A stretch of DNA of 64,000 nucleotides from Deminuibacter soli. GTDB taxonomy: Bacteria > Bacteroidota > Bacteroidia > Chitinophagales > Chitinophagaceae. The stretch covers positions 122,762 through 186,761 of the forward strand of contig NZ_QTJU01000010.1 in assembly GCF_003412455.1 (NCBI RefSeq), in the 5' to 3' direction. This document shows, piece by piece, positions 8,154-17,881 of the stretch. A program made the position numbers and the translations under genes. Position 1 is the stretch's first letter. Each line of letters starts with the position of its first letter. The notes beneath the pieces were generated by a model. The model made no database searches and had not been told where the DNA came from. It saw only the letters and a list, made by a program, of their open reading frames with translations.

Positions 8154-9362
8154 ATGAAAAGAACTATTGTAATTGGAGCCATGGCGTCATTGGTGACATG
8201 GTGTGCGTGCCAGAAAGCTAATGATCAAACACCTGCAACACCGGGTAAACCATCTACCCCCTCTACACCGGTAACACCTCCATCCGGTGTAAAACACAAA
8301 CGTATTTACCTGAAACAGGGCGGTGACAAAGGCTTTTACTCAAACGGTAAAGATTTCAGCTATGAAGCCGGTGATACACTGGTATTAAAAGAAAATGACT
8401 GGAGCTATTGTTCGTTCGAGAATTTTTATGGCACCAAAAGCGATCCGCTGGTAATTGTTAATGAAGCGGCACAGATCCGTTTATCAGCAGGTTTTGCATT
8501 CTCCAGCTGTAAATACATCAAATTAACCGGCAGCGGTACAAGCGACAAATATGGTTTCCTGATTTCCGATGCAGTGAAAGGCGGCGTGGGTGTTGACATT
8601 CACGGCCATTCATCCAATATTGAAGTAGAACGCATTGACATTACCAGGAAAACTTATGGCTACTGGGTAAAACAGGAAGGCAGCTGTGTTGACAGCCTGC
8701 AGTATCCCAACTTTACCATTTCAGATATTCATATTCACGATGGCCGCATTCACAATGTAACCCAGGAAGGCATGTACCTCGGCAGTACAGACCCCAATGG
8801 CACACGTGCAGTGAATTGCAGCGGTTCGGTTATTTATCCCCGGCCATTGCGTCTTGGCAATATTACTGTAAACAATATGATCATCGACAGCACCAACAGA
8901 AGCGGTATCCAGCTTTCAGGCGCTGACCAGGGCACGAATGAAATTTACAGCAACACCGTTAGCAACAGCGGCTTTGAATACAATACTGCACAGGGTAACG
9001 GCATAAGCCTGGGTGGTTACACACACGCCAATGTACACGACAACAGCATCAATCACAGCTTTGCACTCGGCATCCTGGTACTGGGCGCAGGCAAAATTGA
9101 TATTGAAAACAACACCGTTGACAACAGCGGCAACCTCAATGGCAAGGTTACACCGGGCATGGCCAGCATTATGGTAGATACCCGCCGTACAGACCCCGTG
9201 GTTAAATCAACCCTGATCATCAAAAACAACAAACTGGGCAGCAACACCGATAAAAACGTGCGTTTTTACGAAACCTTTGCCACCTACAATACCGACAACC
9301 AGATTTGCAACAGCGGCACACTGGTTATCCCAGGCGATATCAAGTATACCACTTGCAACTAA
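8154..9362 (+). CDS. Lipoprotein with right-handed parallel beta-helix
   Basis: The frame is open from 8028, but the ATG at 8154 (MKRTIVIGAM) gives a credible lipoprotein signal with Cys residues at 18 and 20 (WCAC). It is followed by a Thr/Pro/Ser-rich linker (residues 28-45). The remaining 350 residues show repeated NxxxNNxV and SGIQLSGADQGTNEIYSNTV-type coils, as in pectate lyase-like beta-helices. Such proteins bind or cleave acidic polysaccharides. I see no clear catalytic signature and cannot choose a family. The gene ends in a strong terminator. Confidence 0.7.
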   Translation: MKRTIVIGAMASLVTWCACQKANDQTPATPGKPSTPSTPVTPPSGVKHKRIYLKQGGDKGFYSNGKDFSYEAGDTLVLKENDWSYCSFENFYGTKSDPLVIVNEAAQIRLSAGFAFSSCKYIKLTGSGTSDKYGFLISDAVKGGVGVDIHGHSSNIEVERIDITRKTYGYWVKQEGSCVDSLQYPNFTISDIHIHDGRIHNVTQEGMYLGSTDPNGTRAVNCSGSVIYPRPLRLGNITVNNMIIDSTNRSGIQLSGADQGTNEIYSNTVSNSGFEYNTAQGNGISLGGYTHANVHDNSINHSFALGILVLGAGKIDIENNTVDNSGNLNGKVTPGMASIMVDTRRTDPVVKSTLIIKNNKLGSNTDKNVRFYETFATYNTDNQICNSGTLVIPGDIKYTTCN

Positions 9363-9371
9363 TGCATCCGC

Positions 9372-9412
9372 AGGGCTATTCCATACTTCACCGGTATGGA
9401 ATAGCCCTTTTT
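9372..9412 (+). terminator. Strong intrinsic terminator after the beta-helix lipoprotein
   Basis: A perfect 15-bp stem (9372-9386 with 9394-9408, AGGGCTATTCCATAC and its complement) with a 7-nt loop is followed by a run of T. It starts ten bases after the stop codon. Confidence 0.9.
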
Positions 9413-9448
9413 CATTTGCGGTATGAAAAATTTAATACCCGCTGAAAT

Positions 9449-9472
9449 CATCCCGGCTGTCGATTCCCGATG
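9449..9472. repeat. Interspersed repeat family A, shortened copy
   Basis: The sequence CATCCCGGCTGTCGATTCCC then GATG matches the family A core with the internal GTCTCGA segment missing. It lies between two convergent terminators. Confidence 0.6.
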
Positions 9473-9505
9473 CCTTTGCGGCTGACGTGTTACGGCTAAA
9501 CAAAA

Positions 9506-9525
9506 CGCCGGGTCGAAACCCGGCG
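9506..9525 (-). terminator. Terminator of the xylBA operon
   Basis: An 8-bp stem CGCCGGGT / ACCCGGCG closes a CGAA tetraloop and is followed on the - strand by TTTTG, about 30 bases after the xylA stop. Confidence 0.8.
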
Positions 9526-9557
9526 CTTGAATAAACTTGTATAGAACACACTTGTTG

Positions 9558-10886
9558 CTAGAGATAACGGTTCAGTAAATTCTCCAGGTACTCCTGTTTG
9601 CCGCTTTTCACTGCAGGCTCACCATTTTCAGCTGCGAAATTGCGCAGGTCTTCGAGCGACAGTTTGCCTGCTTCGAAATCTTTTCCTTTACCGCTGTCGA
9701 ACGATGCATAACGGTCTGCACGTATTTTTTTGTATTCAGAATGTTGCAGGATATTATCGGCGATAACGAGCGCACGCGCAAAATTATCCATACCACCGAT
9801 GTGTGCATAAAACAGGTCTGCATCATCGGTTGAATTGCGCCTGCGTTTAGCGTCAAAATTAATACCGCCACCGCCAAAACCATTGGCTTCGAGTATTACC
9901 AGCATGGCTTCGGTTAATTCACCAATGTTATTGGGAAACTGGTCTGTATCCCAGCCGTTCTGGTAATCACCGCGGTTGGCATCCATAGAACCGAGTACAC
10001 CTGCATCGGCAGCCACCTGCAGCTCGTGCTGGAAAGTATGACCGGCCAGGGTTGCATGGTTTACTTCAATGTTCAGTTTAAAATCATTCAGCAAATCAAA
10101 CTGGCGCAGGAAACCGATTACCGTTGCTGAATCATAATCATACTGGTGTTTGGTAGGCTCGCAGGGTTTGGGTTCAATAAAGAACGTTCCTTTAAAGCCC
10201 TGTTTGCGTGCATAGTCTTTTGCGGTATGCAGAAAACGGGCAAGGTGTTCCTGCTCCTTTTTCATGTTGGTATTCAGCAAACTCATATAACCTTCGCGGC
10301 CGCCCCAGAACACATAGTTTTCTCCATCCAGCGCAATTGTAGCATCCAGTGCTGCTTTTACCTGTGCGCCTGCATGGGCCAGTACATGAAAATCGGGGTT
10401 GGTGGCAGCGCCATTCATATACCTGCGGTGCGAAAACAGGTTGGCTGTACCCCACAGCAGCTTAACGCCGGTAGCGGTTTGTTTTTGTTTGGCATATTCA
10501 ACCAGCGCCTGCAGCCTTCTTTCATTCTCCGCAATATCGTTGGTATAATCCACTACGTCTACATCATGAAAGCAATAATAAGGCATGCCCATTTTGGTAA
10601 TAAACTCAAATGCCGCATCCATTTTATCTTTCGCACGCTGTATGGCATCTGTATGGTTGTTCCAGGGATACAGGTGTGTAGGTTCGCCGAAAGGATCTGC
10701 GCCATTACCCACAAAGCTGTGCCAGTAAGCACAGGCAAAACGCAGGTGATCTTTCATGGTTTTGCCGACCACTACTTTATTCGCATCGTACCAGCGAAAA
10801 GCAAGCGGGTTATCACTATCGGGGCCTTCGTATTTTACCTGGCCTATACCTTTGAAATATTCTTTTTCACCAATTAAAACTGACAT
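9558..10886 (-). CDS. xylA: Xylose isomerase
   Basis: Interconverts D-xylose and D-xylulose in the cytoplasm (it may also act on glucose). At 442 aa it belongs to the longer class II type. Catalytic and metal residues are visible: His107 and Asp110 in FHDVDVVD, Glu238 and Lys240 in FIEPKP, Glu274 and His277 in [12 protein letters not shown], and Asp302 in MDANRGD. It is the second gene of an operon with the xylulokinase gene, 41 bp downstream of it, so both steps from xylose to xylulose 5-phosphate are encoded together. Expression is probably controlled by the divergent LacI-type regulator. Confidence 0.97.
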   Translation of the reverse strand: MSVLIGEKEYFKGIGQVKYEGPDSDNPLAFRWYDANKVVVGKTMKDHLRFACAYWHSFVGNGADPFGEPTHLYPWNNHTDAIQRAKDKMDAAFEFITKMGMPYYCFHDVDVVDYTNDIAENERRLQALVEYAKQKQTATGVKLLWGTANLFSHRRYMNGAATNPDFHVLAHAGAQVKAALDATIALDGENYVFWGGREGYMSLLNTNMKKEQEHLARFLHTAKDYARKQGFKGTFFIEPKPCEPTKHQYDYDSATVIGFLRQFDLLNDFKLNIEVNHATLAGHTFQHELQVAADAGVLGSMDANRGDYQNGWDTDQFPNNIGELTEAMLVILEANGFGGGGINFDAKRRRNSTDDADLFYAHIGGMDNFARALVIADNILQHSEYKKIRADRYASFDSGKGKDFEAGKLSLEDLRNFAAENGEPAVKSGKQEYLENLLNRYL

Positions 10887-10927
10887 AATTTTATTTTTTA
10901 TACGTTCACTGATGTTATTACTTCTTT

Positions 10928-12397
10928 TTATAATTGCTTTTCCAGCAGGCTTTTCCAGCTATTGTATAAATCGCCGTAAACCTCTTGTGCATTGGGTTCT
11001 ATCAACGCGAGCGGTTGGGCCATGGCAAATGCTTCCTTTTCACTGGCAAATATGCCGGCGCCAATACCTGCACCCAGGGCTGCACCAACACTGCCATCGC
11101 TGTTGTACAGCTCTACCGGCACATTGGTGGCATTTACAAATGCTTCGGTAAATACACTGCTTAAAAACATATTGGCCTTGCCTGCACGTATTACAGAGGG
11201 GTTCATGCCCGAGGCACGCATAATATCCAGCCCGTACCGGAACGCAAATGCAATGCCTTCCTGTGCTGCGCGGAATATGTGTGCCGGTGTATGTGTATTT
11301 AAATCAATGTTGTTGAACTGCGCGCCCGGCAGCCTGTTCTCCAGCATGCGTTCTGCGCCGTTGCCAAAAGGCATTACAAGCAAACCATTGCTGCCTGCAG
11401 GTATAGCGGCTGCCTGTTCGTTCATCTCTGTATAACTTGTTTTCCAATTGTCCCTCACCCAACGGTTGAGGATGCCTGTACCATTAATGCAAAGCAGCAC
11501 GCCCAGTCTTTGCGCCTGTGCCGTATGATTCACATGCGCAAACGTATTCACGCGCGACAAAGGATCGTAGGTCAACGCATCGCTTACACCATAAATTACA
11601 CCCGAAGTGCCTGCGGTAGCTGCTACTTCACCGGGTTGCAGCACGTTTAACGACAATGCGTTGTTAGGCTGATCGCCTGCTTTGTAAGCCACCGGTATGC
11701 CGGGCTTCAGCTGCAATGTAGCAGCCACATCGGCACTGAGCAGACCGTGTTCGGCAAATACATTTTTCTGTACGGGAATCATACTGTTGCTGAACCCGAA
11801 ATATTGCATCAGTTCGCCGGAAACACTATTGGTTGTAAAATCCCAGAAAATGCCTTCTGATAAAGCGGAGGCACTGGTAGTGGCTGCGCCTGTTAAACGC
11901 AGGGCAATAAAATCGCCCGGCAGCATCAATTGCGCAACCTGGTCGTACACCGCGGGTTCGTTGGCTTTTACCCAGGCCAGTTTGGCTGCGGTAAAATTAC
12001 CGGGGGAATTGAGTAAATGCGGCAGGCAGTAATCGGCACCCAATGCATCAAATGCAGCATTGCCATAGGTTACCGCGCGGCTATCGCACCAGATAATGGC
12101 ATTGCGCAATACCTGCTGCTGTTTGTTTACGATCACCAGGCCATGCATCTGGTAAGCAATACCGATGGCGGCAATATCGTGTGGATTGTATTTTTTAGTG
12201 GCGTGTGCCTTTAAGATAGCCTGCTGAACATGCTCCCACCAGGTATCGGGTGATTGCTCTGCCCAGCCATGTTCTGCCACAATAACAGGTGTTTCATAAT
12301 CGGGATATTGCGCAGCAGCGATGCATTGCTGTGTTGCGGCATCTACTACCGACACTTTAATTGAAGAGGTTCCGAGATCTATTCCCAGTAAAAGCAT
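10928..12397 (-). CDS. xylB: Xylulokinase (FGGY carbohydrate kinase)
   Basis: Phosphorylates D-xylulose to D-xylulose 5-phosphate, feeding the pentose phosphate pathway. The FGGY kinase phosphate-binding loop [11 protein letters not shown] is at residues 5-15, the xylulokinase-typical QMHGLV is at 83-88, and the catalytic base is Asp242 in [10 protein letters not shown]. The C-terminal ATPase half contains [10 protein letters not shown] and a [12 protein letters not shown] segment. At 489 aa it has full length. It is first in the operon with xylA. Its promoter region contains a LacI-type operator overlapping the -33 element, consistent with repression in the absence of xylose. Confidence 0.95.
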   Translation of the reverse strand: MLLLGIDLGTSSIKVSVVDAATQQCIAAAQYPDYETPVIVAEHGWAEQSPDTWWEHVQQAILKAHATKKYNPHDIAAIGIAYQMHGLVIVNKQQQVLRNAIIWCDSRAVTYGNAAFDALGADYCLPHLLNSPGNFTAAKLAWVKANEPAVYDQVAQLMLPGDFIALRLTGAATTSASALSEGIFWDFTTNSVSGELMQYFGFSNSMIPVQKNVFAEHGLLSADVAATLQLKPGIPVAYKAGDQPNNALSLNVLQPGEVAATAGTSGVIYGVSDALTYDPLSRVNTFAHVNHTAQAQRLGVLLCINGTGILNRWVRDNWKTSYTEMNEQAAAIPAGSNGLLVMPFGNGAERMLENRLPGAQFNNIDLNTHTPAHIFRAAQEGIAFAFRYGLDIMRASGMNPSVIRAGKANMFLSSVFTEAFVNATNVPVELYNSDGSVGAALGAGIGAGIFASEKEAFAMAQPLALIEPNAQEVYGDLYNSWKSLLEKQL

Positions 12398-12474
12398 ATC
12401 GTTTGCAATAAAAAAGTGAACACCTTATTGCCTGCCCATAACAAGGGAAAAACAGGGCAAGCAATTCGGCTGCC

Positions 12475-12513
12475 CGAATATAGGCATCTTCGGGACAGAT
12501 GCAACCGATTGCA
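12475..12513 (-). promoter_or_regulatory. xylBA promoter with LacI-type operator
   Basis: On the - strand, TATATTCG (12475-12482) fits the Bacteroidota -7 box TAnnTTTG. A TTG lies exactly 19 nt upstream (12502-12504), as expected for the -33 element. That TTG is inside the 14-bp palindrome TGCAACCGATTGCA (12500-12513), which has the LacI-family layout of two arms around a central CG. A regulator bound there would block polymerase. Confidence 0.7.
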
Positions 12514-12557
12514 TGACTTTTTTTAAAAAATTCCCTATTTTTAATAGCTGATAAGGA

Positions 12558-12571
12558 GGTAACCGATTGCA
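12558..12571 (+). promoter_or_regulatory. Second, weaker LacI-type operator before the regulator gene
   Basis: GGTAACCGATTGCA repeats the right half and centre of the upstream operator (AACCGATTGCA, 11 identical bases) 58 bp away. It sits about 33 bp before the regulator ATG and is likely used for autoregulation or looping. Confidence 0.5.
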
Positions 12572-12603
12572 CCCCACCCCGTTAAAATCTGCCAAACTGC
12601 AAC

Positions 12604-13635
12604 ATGGAGCAAACAAAAGATATCACTATTTATGATATTGCCAAAGCCGTTGACCTATCGCCGGCAACGGTAAGCCGGGCATTAAAAGATCACCCGGCTA
12701 TCAGTAAAAAGACCAAGGATAAAGTTACTAAACTGGCGGCTGAATTGGGCTACCGCGCCAATAATTTTGCCAGCAACCTGCGCATGCAGCGTACCCATAC
12801 CATTGGCATTATGGTGCATGAACTGAACAGCAACTTTATCACCTCTGTGATAGCAGGTATTGAAAGCGTTACCACCGCAGCGCAATACGATTTGATTATT
12901 GCCCACTCCTCGGAAAGTTATATCAAGGAAGCAGCCAATGCACGCAACCTTTTTCACAAACGTGTAGATGGCCTGATTGCTTCACTGGCCTACGACACCA
13001 CTGATTTTACACATTTCACCCCCTTTGAAAGAAAGGGCATACCGGTGATTTATTTTGACAGGGTAGAAACAGGCATAGCAGGCACCAAGGTGGTGATTGA
13101 CAATGAAGAAGCAGGCTTTAAAGCCGTAGAACATTTGCTGCAGCAGGGTTGTAAGCGCATTGCCCATGTAACGGGTAACCTGAAGCGCAATGTATATGCC
13201 GACCGCTTAAAGGGGCACCAGCGGGCATTGGCAGCAGCAGGCATTAATTGGAATCAGTCGCTGCTGATGGAAAATGACTTGAGTGAACAAGCCTCTATCG
13301 ACGCAGCACATGCCATTGCTGCCATGCAACCCATGCCGGATGCCGCTTTTGTAACCAATGATTTCTGTGCAGCTATCTGCATGCAAACCCTGAAGGAAAA
13401 AGGCATTCGCATTCCGCAGGATATTGCGTTCGTTGGCTTCAACAACGACAGTGTAGCCAAGATTGTGGAACCCGGCCTCACCACCATCCACTACGCAGGT
13501 TTTGAAATGGGCAAAATCGTTGGCAAAAACATGATCGACCGCCTGCTGCACCCAGGCCAAAGCCCGATTGATACCACCATTACATTGCAGAGTGATTTGA
13601 TTGTGCGGGGATCGTCGTTGAAGAAAATGGTTTAA
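12604..13635 (+). CDS. LacI family transcriptional regulator, probable xylose operon repressor
   Basis: The LacI-type helix-turn-helix is at residues 8-31 (ITIYDIAKAVDLSPATVSRAL), followed by the hinge with YRANNFASNLR. A periplasmic-binding-protein-like sensor domain covers 60-340, with IGIMVHELNSNF and the dimer-domain IAHVTGN and PDAAFVTNDF segments. At 343 aa it is of normal length. It is divergent from xylB with 206 bp between them, and two LacI-type sites lie in that gap. The inferred ligand is xylose or xylulose; in this phylum such regulators are often named by context rather than by test. Confidence 0.88.
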   Translation: MEQTKDITIYDIAKAVDLSPATVSRALKDHPAISKKTKDKVTKLAAELGYRANNFASNLRMQRTHTIGIMVHELNSNFITSVIAGIESVTTAAQYDLIIAHSSESYIKEAANARNLFHKRVDGLIASLAYDTTDFTHFTPFERKGIPVIYFDRVETGIAGTKVVIDNEEAGFKAVEHLLQQGCKRIAHVTGNLKRNVYADRLKGHQRALAAAGINWNQSLLMENDLSEQASIDAAHAIAAMQPMPDAAFVTNDFCAAICMQTLKEKGIRIPQDIAFVGFNNDSVAKIVEPGLTTIHYAGFEMGKIVGKNMIDRLLHPGQSPIDTTITLQSDLIVRGSSLKKMV

Positions 13636-13649
13636 TGGTTTGATTTGAT

Positions 13650-14540
13650 TCACGATGTTATCATCCAGCTGTACAGCAGCCTTGATACTTCCGCCATTGC
13701 TGCAATAGCATCCCCTTCATCATCCCAGCCGCTGGAAAGCAGTACCAATACATATTTTCGGCCATCAGGCAGGTATACAATGCCGCTGTCGTGGTGAACA
13801 CCTGTAATATTGCCTGTTTTGTGCGCCACCTTCACACCTGCCGGTAACCTGGCGGGTATAATATCATTGAATTCCTGGTGCAGCAGGATATCAATCATAT
13901 CAGTTGACGCAGCTGCATTCACGGCCCTGCCGTTTGCCAGCGCCTCGTATAACAACATCAGGTCGTAGGCAGTAACTTTGTTGTTCAAACCTGCGGCAAA
14001 AGCCTTGTTGTCTTCTACCCCGCGCAGCACCTGTATTTGCTGTGCTCCCATATGGCGCATGGTACGCATTACGTTGGGCGCTCCTACTTTTTCGATAACA
14101 ATATTGGTGGCAAGATTACTGCTGCGGATGATCATGGCATATACCAGGTCGTACAGCCGCATATTGGTGCCTATTTTAGTGTAGAGTTCATGCTCACTGT
14201 CGTCTGCCGAATCAAGTGTGTACACACTGCTGTCTGCAATACTTTTGAAATGATTGTGCACCGGGACAGCATCATTCATGGAAAGCAAACCTGCTGCAGC
14301 CTGTTGATACACTTCCATCATAACAGGTGTTTTCATGGTACTGGCAGCATGAAACAAGGCATGTTCATTTATAAAAAGCGTTTTACCGGATGCTGGATCT
14401 TTAAACGCTACGGCAAAATTTCCCTTGTGCTGCAACAGCAACTGCCCGATATGAGCGGCAACACTGTCCAGCGATGGTTTCGGCTGACTAAAACCCATAC
14501 AACTGCAAAATGATAAAAAGATGATAGAAAAAGTACGCAT
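13650..14540 (-). CDS. Class A beta-lactamase-like serine hydrolase, exported
   Basis: A signal peptide (ending GFSQ, residue 19) precedes a penicillin-recognising enzyme fold. Motif 1 is S67-T-M-K70, motif 2 is S-S-N (140-142, where classical class A enzymes have SDN), and motif 3 is K-T-G (241-243). The omega-loop region reads RGVEDNKAF with Glu176 and does not match the classical ExxLN. The protein may therefore be a beta-lactamase of an unusual branch or a DD-peptidase-like hydrolase. It sits alone, converging with the LacI regulator gene. Confidence 0.8.
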   Translation of the reverse strand: MRTFSIIFLSFCSCMGFSQPKPSLDSVAAHIGQLLLQHKGNFAVAFKDPASGKTLFINEHALFHAASTMKTPVMMEVYQQAAAGLLSMNDAVPVHNHFKSIADSSVYTLDSADDSEHELYTKIGTNMRLYDLVYAMIIRSSNLATNIVIEKVGAPNVMRTMRHMGAQQIQVLRGVEDNKAFAAGLNNKVTAYDLMLLYEALANGRAVNAAASTDMIDILLHQEFNDIIPARLPAGVKVAHKTGNITGVHHDSGIVYLPDGRKYVLVLLSSGWDDEGDAIAAMAEVSRLLYSWMITS

Positions 14541-14676
14541 GACAGTTTGGTTGAAATATACCGGGACATTACCATACCGGCGAAGCCAAAGTTTTGATTT
14601 TGAAGGGTAATTTAAGCCCTTTTTTAGTAAATAAACCGGCCAACATTGTATGTTTACAGTTTAATATATTTACCAA

Positions 14677-15480
14677 GTGGATAAACTGGTACAGAAAAAC
14701 AATGTTACCGTTTCCGGTAACACCAGCGCTAACCGCACCATCGTATTCGGGCATGGGTTTGGGATTGACCAGACGACCTTTACACAACTGGCCGCCAATT
14801 TTGAACAAGACTACCGCATTGTTATGTACGATAATGTGGGCGGCGGCAAATCAGACATGAGTGCTTACAGCCAGGTACGCTACAACTCCTTACATGGTTA
14901 TGTGGCAGATCTTAAAGACATATTTACGCTCCTTGATATACAAGACGCCATTTTTGTAGGGCATTCGGTAAGCAGCATGATTGGCATGCTTACCGCCATC
15001 CAGTATCCTGCTTTTTTCAGCAGGCTGGTAATGCTGGGTGCCAGTCCGCGGTACCTCAACGACCCTGCCCAAAACTATACCGGTGGTTTCAACCCGGAAG
15101 ACCTTGCAGCGTTGTACGATGCCATGCGCACCAATTACCAGGCATGGGCCAGCGGCTTTTCTGCACTGGCTATGGCCAACCCGGAGCGCCCGCAGCTTGC
15201 TGAAACTTTTGCAGCAGGCCTGCAGGCCATACGCCCTGATATAGCGCTGGCTGTAGCCAAAGTTATCTTTGAATCAGATCACAGGGCCGATCTTGCCAAA
15301 AACACCATACCTGCACTGGTAGTGCAAACAGCCAACGACATTGCAGTTCCTGTTGTGGTAGGCGACTACCTGCACAGGCACCTGCAGGGCAGTAAACTGG
15401 TACAGGTGAATACACACGGGCATTTCCCGCACATGAGTGCCCCCGGGGAAGTATACCAGGCAATTGCCGGTTTTCTTTAA
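14677..15480 (+). CDS. RsbQ-like alpha/beta hydrolase
   Basis: An alpha/beta hydrolase of the RsbQ/D14/KAI2 group. In Bacillus, RsbQ works with the PAS-phosphatase RsbP in the energy-stress response; plant relatives are hormone receptors. The early HGFGIDQTTF segment (oxyanion region) is followed by the nucleophile Ser97 in VGHSVSS, Asp221 in QTANDIAVP and His249 in THGHFPHMSAP, completing the triad. Length (267 aa) matches RsbQ. The next gene begins 18 bp downstream on the same strand and encodes a PAS-type protein, which repeats the RsbQ-sensor pairing. The substrate is unknown. Confidence 0.85.
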   Translation: MDKLVQKNNVTVSGNTSANRTIVFGHGFGIDQTTFTQLAANFEQDYRIVMYDNVGGGKSDMSAYSQVRYNSLHGYVADLKDIFTLLDIQDAIFVGHSVSSMIGMLTAIQYPAFFSRLVMLGASPRYLNDPAQNYTGGFNPEDLAALYDAMRTNYQAWASGFSALAMANPERPQLAETFAAGLQAIRPDIALAVAKVIFESDHRADLAKNTIPALVVQTANDIAVPVVVGDYLHRHLQGSKLVQVNTHGHFPHMSAPGEVYQAIAGFL

Positions 15481-15498
15481 CCGCATCAAACAAACAGC

Positions 15499-16347
15499 GT
15501 GCAGCACTGGCAGAACAAACTACTTTACTTTTACAGCGAAACCGGCAGGTGGGATAAAGAAAAGGACATGACCGGTTTTACAGCTTTCAGCATTTCACTG
15601 CTGAAAGAGCTTACCGGCGCCTATATGGCGCTGCAGGTAGTGTTGGAAGATGCCTTTACCGCACGCATCAGCGATGCCATTCCTGAATATTTAAACGAGC
15701 TGGTACTGCACCCCGCCCCTATCAGCCAGTTTCTTGAAGCCAATCATTACGACAATGTATACTGGCAGCAGATTCCCTATAACGACGATACGTTCACAGA
15801 AATATTAACTGCTTTATCATCGGCAGTTATGATCCCTGTTACCGGCGAAAGCAGCACCAGTATAATTGTGCTTGGCTGGAGTGAAGTACAGGTATGTGAT
15901 GAACATTTCAGGAACTTTATTGACAGTGCCGGCGCCCGCGTAAGAAACGTGCTGCAGCAAAGCTGGAAACAGCAGCAGCTGCAGCAATCTGTATCCCGCT
16001 TTACTGCCATTTTGCAACAAATGCCGCAGGCAGTTATTTTTATTGATGAAACCACTTATACAGGTTGGGTAAACAGCCAGGCTGCAGCACTGCTGCAACT
16101 CAGCAGCACCGGCGAACAGCCGCCCAATATACTCGGCGAAGCCATGGCAAAACTGCGCAACAGCGCTATCAACCGCGAAGACATTAACCGGCAGGCTTCA
16201 CAACTTTTTACCTTGTCCAATCAAACCATTACCAACTGGCTGTGGACCTTCGGCAACAACAGCAGCACACAACAATACAGCGTATTTACACAACCCGTAT
16301 CCCTACCCGATGTAAACGGGCGGTTGTGGGTGTTTAATTTGTTATAA
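15499..16347 (+). CDS. PAS/GAF-like sensor protein partnered with the RsbQ-like hydrolase
   Basis: The GTG at 15499 is taken as the start because it lies 18 bp after the hydrolase stop; an ATG at 15568 is an alternative. Residues 25-150 resemble a GAF-like region ending in a helix (RNVLQQSWKQQQLQQSVSRF). A PAS-like domain follows (ILQQMPQAVIFIDETTYTGWVNSQAAALLQL, about 175-205). No kinase, phosphatase or DNA-binding domain is present, so the output must be through another protein. Function is inferred only from the pairing with the RsbQ-like gene. Confidence 0.6.
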   Translation: MQHWQNKLLYFYSETGRWDKEKDMTGFTAFSISLLKELTGAYMALQVVLEDAFTARISDAIPEYLNELVLHPAPISQFLEANHYDNVYWQQIPYNDDTFTEILTALSSAVMIPVTGESSTSIIVLGWSEVQVCDEHFRNFIDSAGARVRNVLQQSWKQQQLQQSVSRFTAILQQMPQAVIFIDETTYTGWVNSQAAALLQLSSTGEQPPNILGEAMAKLRNSAINREDINRQASQLFTLSNQTITNWLWTFGNNSSTQQYSVFTQPVSLPDVNGRLWVFNLL

Positions 16348-16350
16348 AAA

Positions 16351-16380
16351 AACCGGCAGCGCTCAATGACACTGCCGGTT
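16351..16380 (-). terminator. Terminator of the GH30/SusCD locus
   Basis: A 9-bp stem AACCGGCAG / CTGCCGGTT is followed on the - strand by TTTTTTATAAC. It lies between the convergent PAS gene and the first GH30 gene and could act in both directions, best on the - strand. Confidence 0.75.
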
Positions 16381-16405
16381 GTACAACAACGATACTGTTT
16401 CCCTG

Positions 16406-17836
16406 TTACCACGTATACGTAGCTACCGCCCCGGGACTGAGCGATACAGCCACCTGCTGATGACTGTCTTTAATATAAAACTGTTTAGCTGTACTGCCTG
16501 TGTTCAATACCAGCAATACTTTTTTACCCTGCGGTGTGCGGTAGGCCACGTTTTTCAAACCTTCCGGCTCGTTTGAGGCAATACGCACCGAACCCGGGCG
16601 CACCAGTTTGGCGCTCTGCGCAATAATATAATACGCAGGGTTACGGCTTACGGTATCACCTGCAATGGTTACTGCACCCAGGCAGCCATTGCAACCGCCA
16701 CGGTCTGTATGCGGGTTTTGTTTGGGATCAGCTGCCAGGTTCCATTCCAGTACGGTACGGCACCAGTTGCGTGCTGCACCAATGCTCAGTTTGCGCACAT
16801 GCTCATCCAGGTCTTTTTTCAAATTACCCGGTGCACCCACCCATTGTTCTGTAAAGTACAGGTTCTTGTCAGGATAAGCTGCATGCACTGATGCCAGTGT
16901 ATCAATATGGCCGCCATACAGGTGAAATGCCGAGCCATCCACATATTTCCTGGCTCCAGGATCGTTCAGGATAGACAAGGGATAATCAGGCCTGTCTGCA
17001 TTGTGATCGTACAAAATAATTTTTGTACTGATGTGTTCCGATGCAAACAAGGGCCCCAGGTTGTTTTTGATAAAATCTGCCTGTTGCGCGGGCAGCATCA
17101 GCATGCTGGGGTTATTGCCGGGATGCAGCGGTTCGTTCTGTATGGTAATGGCATCAATGTTAATACCGTGCTGCTGCATGCCTTTGATGTATTTTACAAA
17201 ATACTGCGCATAAGCAGGCTGGTAACGCGGTAACAAACTACCGCCGCGGGTATCGCCATTGTTCTTCATCCATACAGGCGCCGACCATGGCGAACCAAGT
17301 ATTTTGATACGCGGATTGATGGCCAGTATTTGCTGTAATACCGGGATAACATCTGCTTCATCAGGGGCCAGGCTAAAATGCTCCAGGTCAAAATCGGTTT
17401 CACCTGCGGGCATATCGTCGTAGCTGAAAATGCGGTCATTCAAGTCAGACGCGCCGATGCTTACACGCAGGTAGCTCATACCAATATTACGGCCGGTGGT
17501 GTCAAACAATTCCTTCAATAAGGCAGTACGTGCAGCCGGCGTCATGCGCTGAATAAGCTGTGCACTGCCCCCCGTAAGTGTGCAGCCAAAACCGTCCATT
17601 TGCTGGAAGGTTTGCTGCTCATCGATTGTAATGACCGGCATGTTTGCTGCGGCCTTGCTACCGTTAATGGTTTGCGGCTCAAAAAACAGGCTGTTGTCGG
17701 CATCGGTTACCCACGCCGTAACACCTGTTTGCGTTTGCTGCGCGCTGCTGTTTTTCTTTACACTTGTACAAGCTGCTGTTCCTGCCAGCAAAAGCACTGC
17801 GGCAGCAGCCTGCATATATCTTTTATTCATCATCAT
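16406..17836 (-). CDS. GH30 family glycoside hydrolase, lipoprotein
   Basis: A surface or periplasmic lipoprotein (lipobox AGTAAC, Cys23) with a GH30 TIM barrel. Family marks are FQQMDGFGCTLTGGSA (77-92), ILGSPWSAPVWMKNNG, the acid/base Glu235 in TIQNEPL, and the nucleophile Glu330 in LYFTEQW. A small beta domain closes the C-terminus (KKVLLVLNTGSTAKQF). GH30 includes beta-glucosidases, glucosylceramidases and beta-1,6-glucanases; the presence of a second GH30 and SusCD favours a beta-glucan target, but this is inference. It is the last gene of the locus, 45 bp after the next GH30 gene. Confidence 0.9.
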   Translation of the reverse strand: MMMNKRYMQAAAAVLLLAGTAACTSVKKNSSAQQTQTGVTAWVTDADNSLFFEPQTINGSKAAANMPVITIDEQQTFQQMDGFGCTLTGGSAQLIQRMTPAARTALLKELFDTTGRNIGMSYLRVSIGASDLNDRIFSYDDMPAGETDFDLEHFSLAPDEADVIPVLQQILAINPRIKILGSPWSAPVWMKNNGDTRGGSLLPRYQPAYAQYFVKYIKGMQQHGINIDAITIQNEPLHPGNNPSMLMLPAQQADFIKNNLGPLFASEHISTKIILYDHNADRPDYPLSILNDPGARKYVDGSAFHLYGGHIDTLASVHAAYPDKNLYFTEQWVGAPGNLKKDLDEHVRKLSIGAARNWCRTVLEWNLAADPKQNPHTDRGGCNGCLGAVTIAGDTVSRNPAYYIIAQSAKLVRPGSVRIASNEPEGLKNVAYRTPQGKKVLLVLNTGSTAKQFYIKDSHQQVAVSLSPGAVATYTW

Positions 17837-17881
17837 ACAATCCTGTTCAAAAAATAATGCGGTCGTCTGTAAACTGATCTT

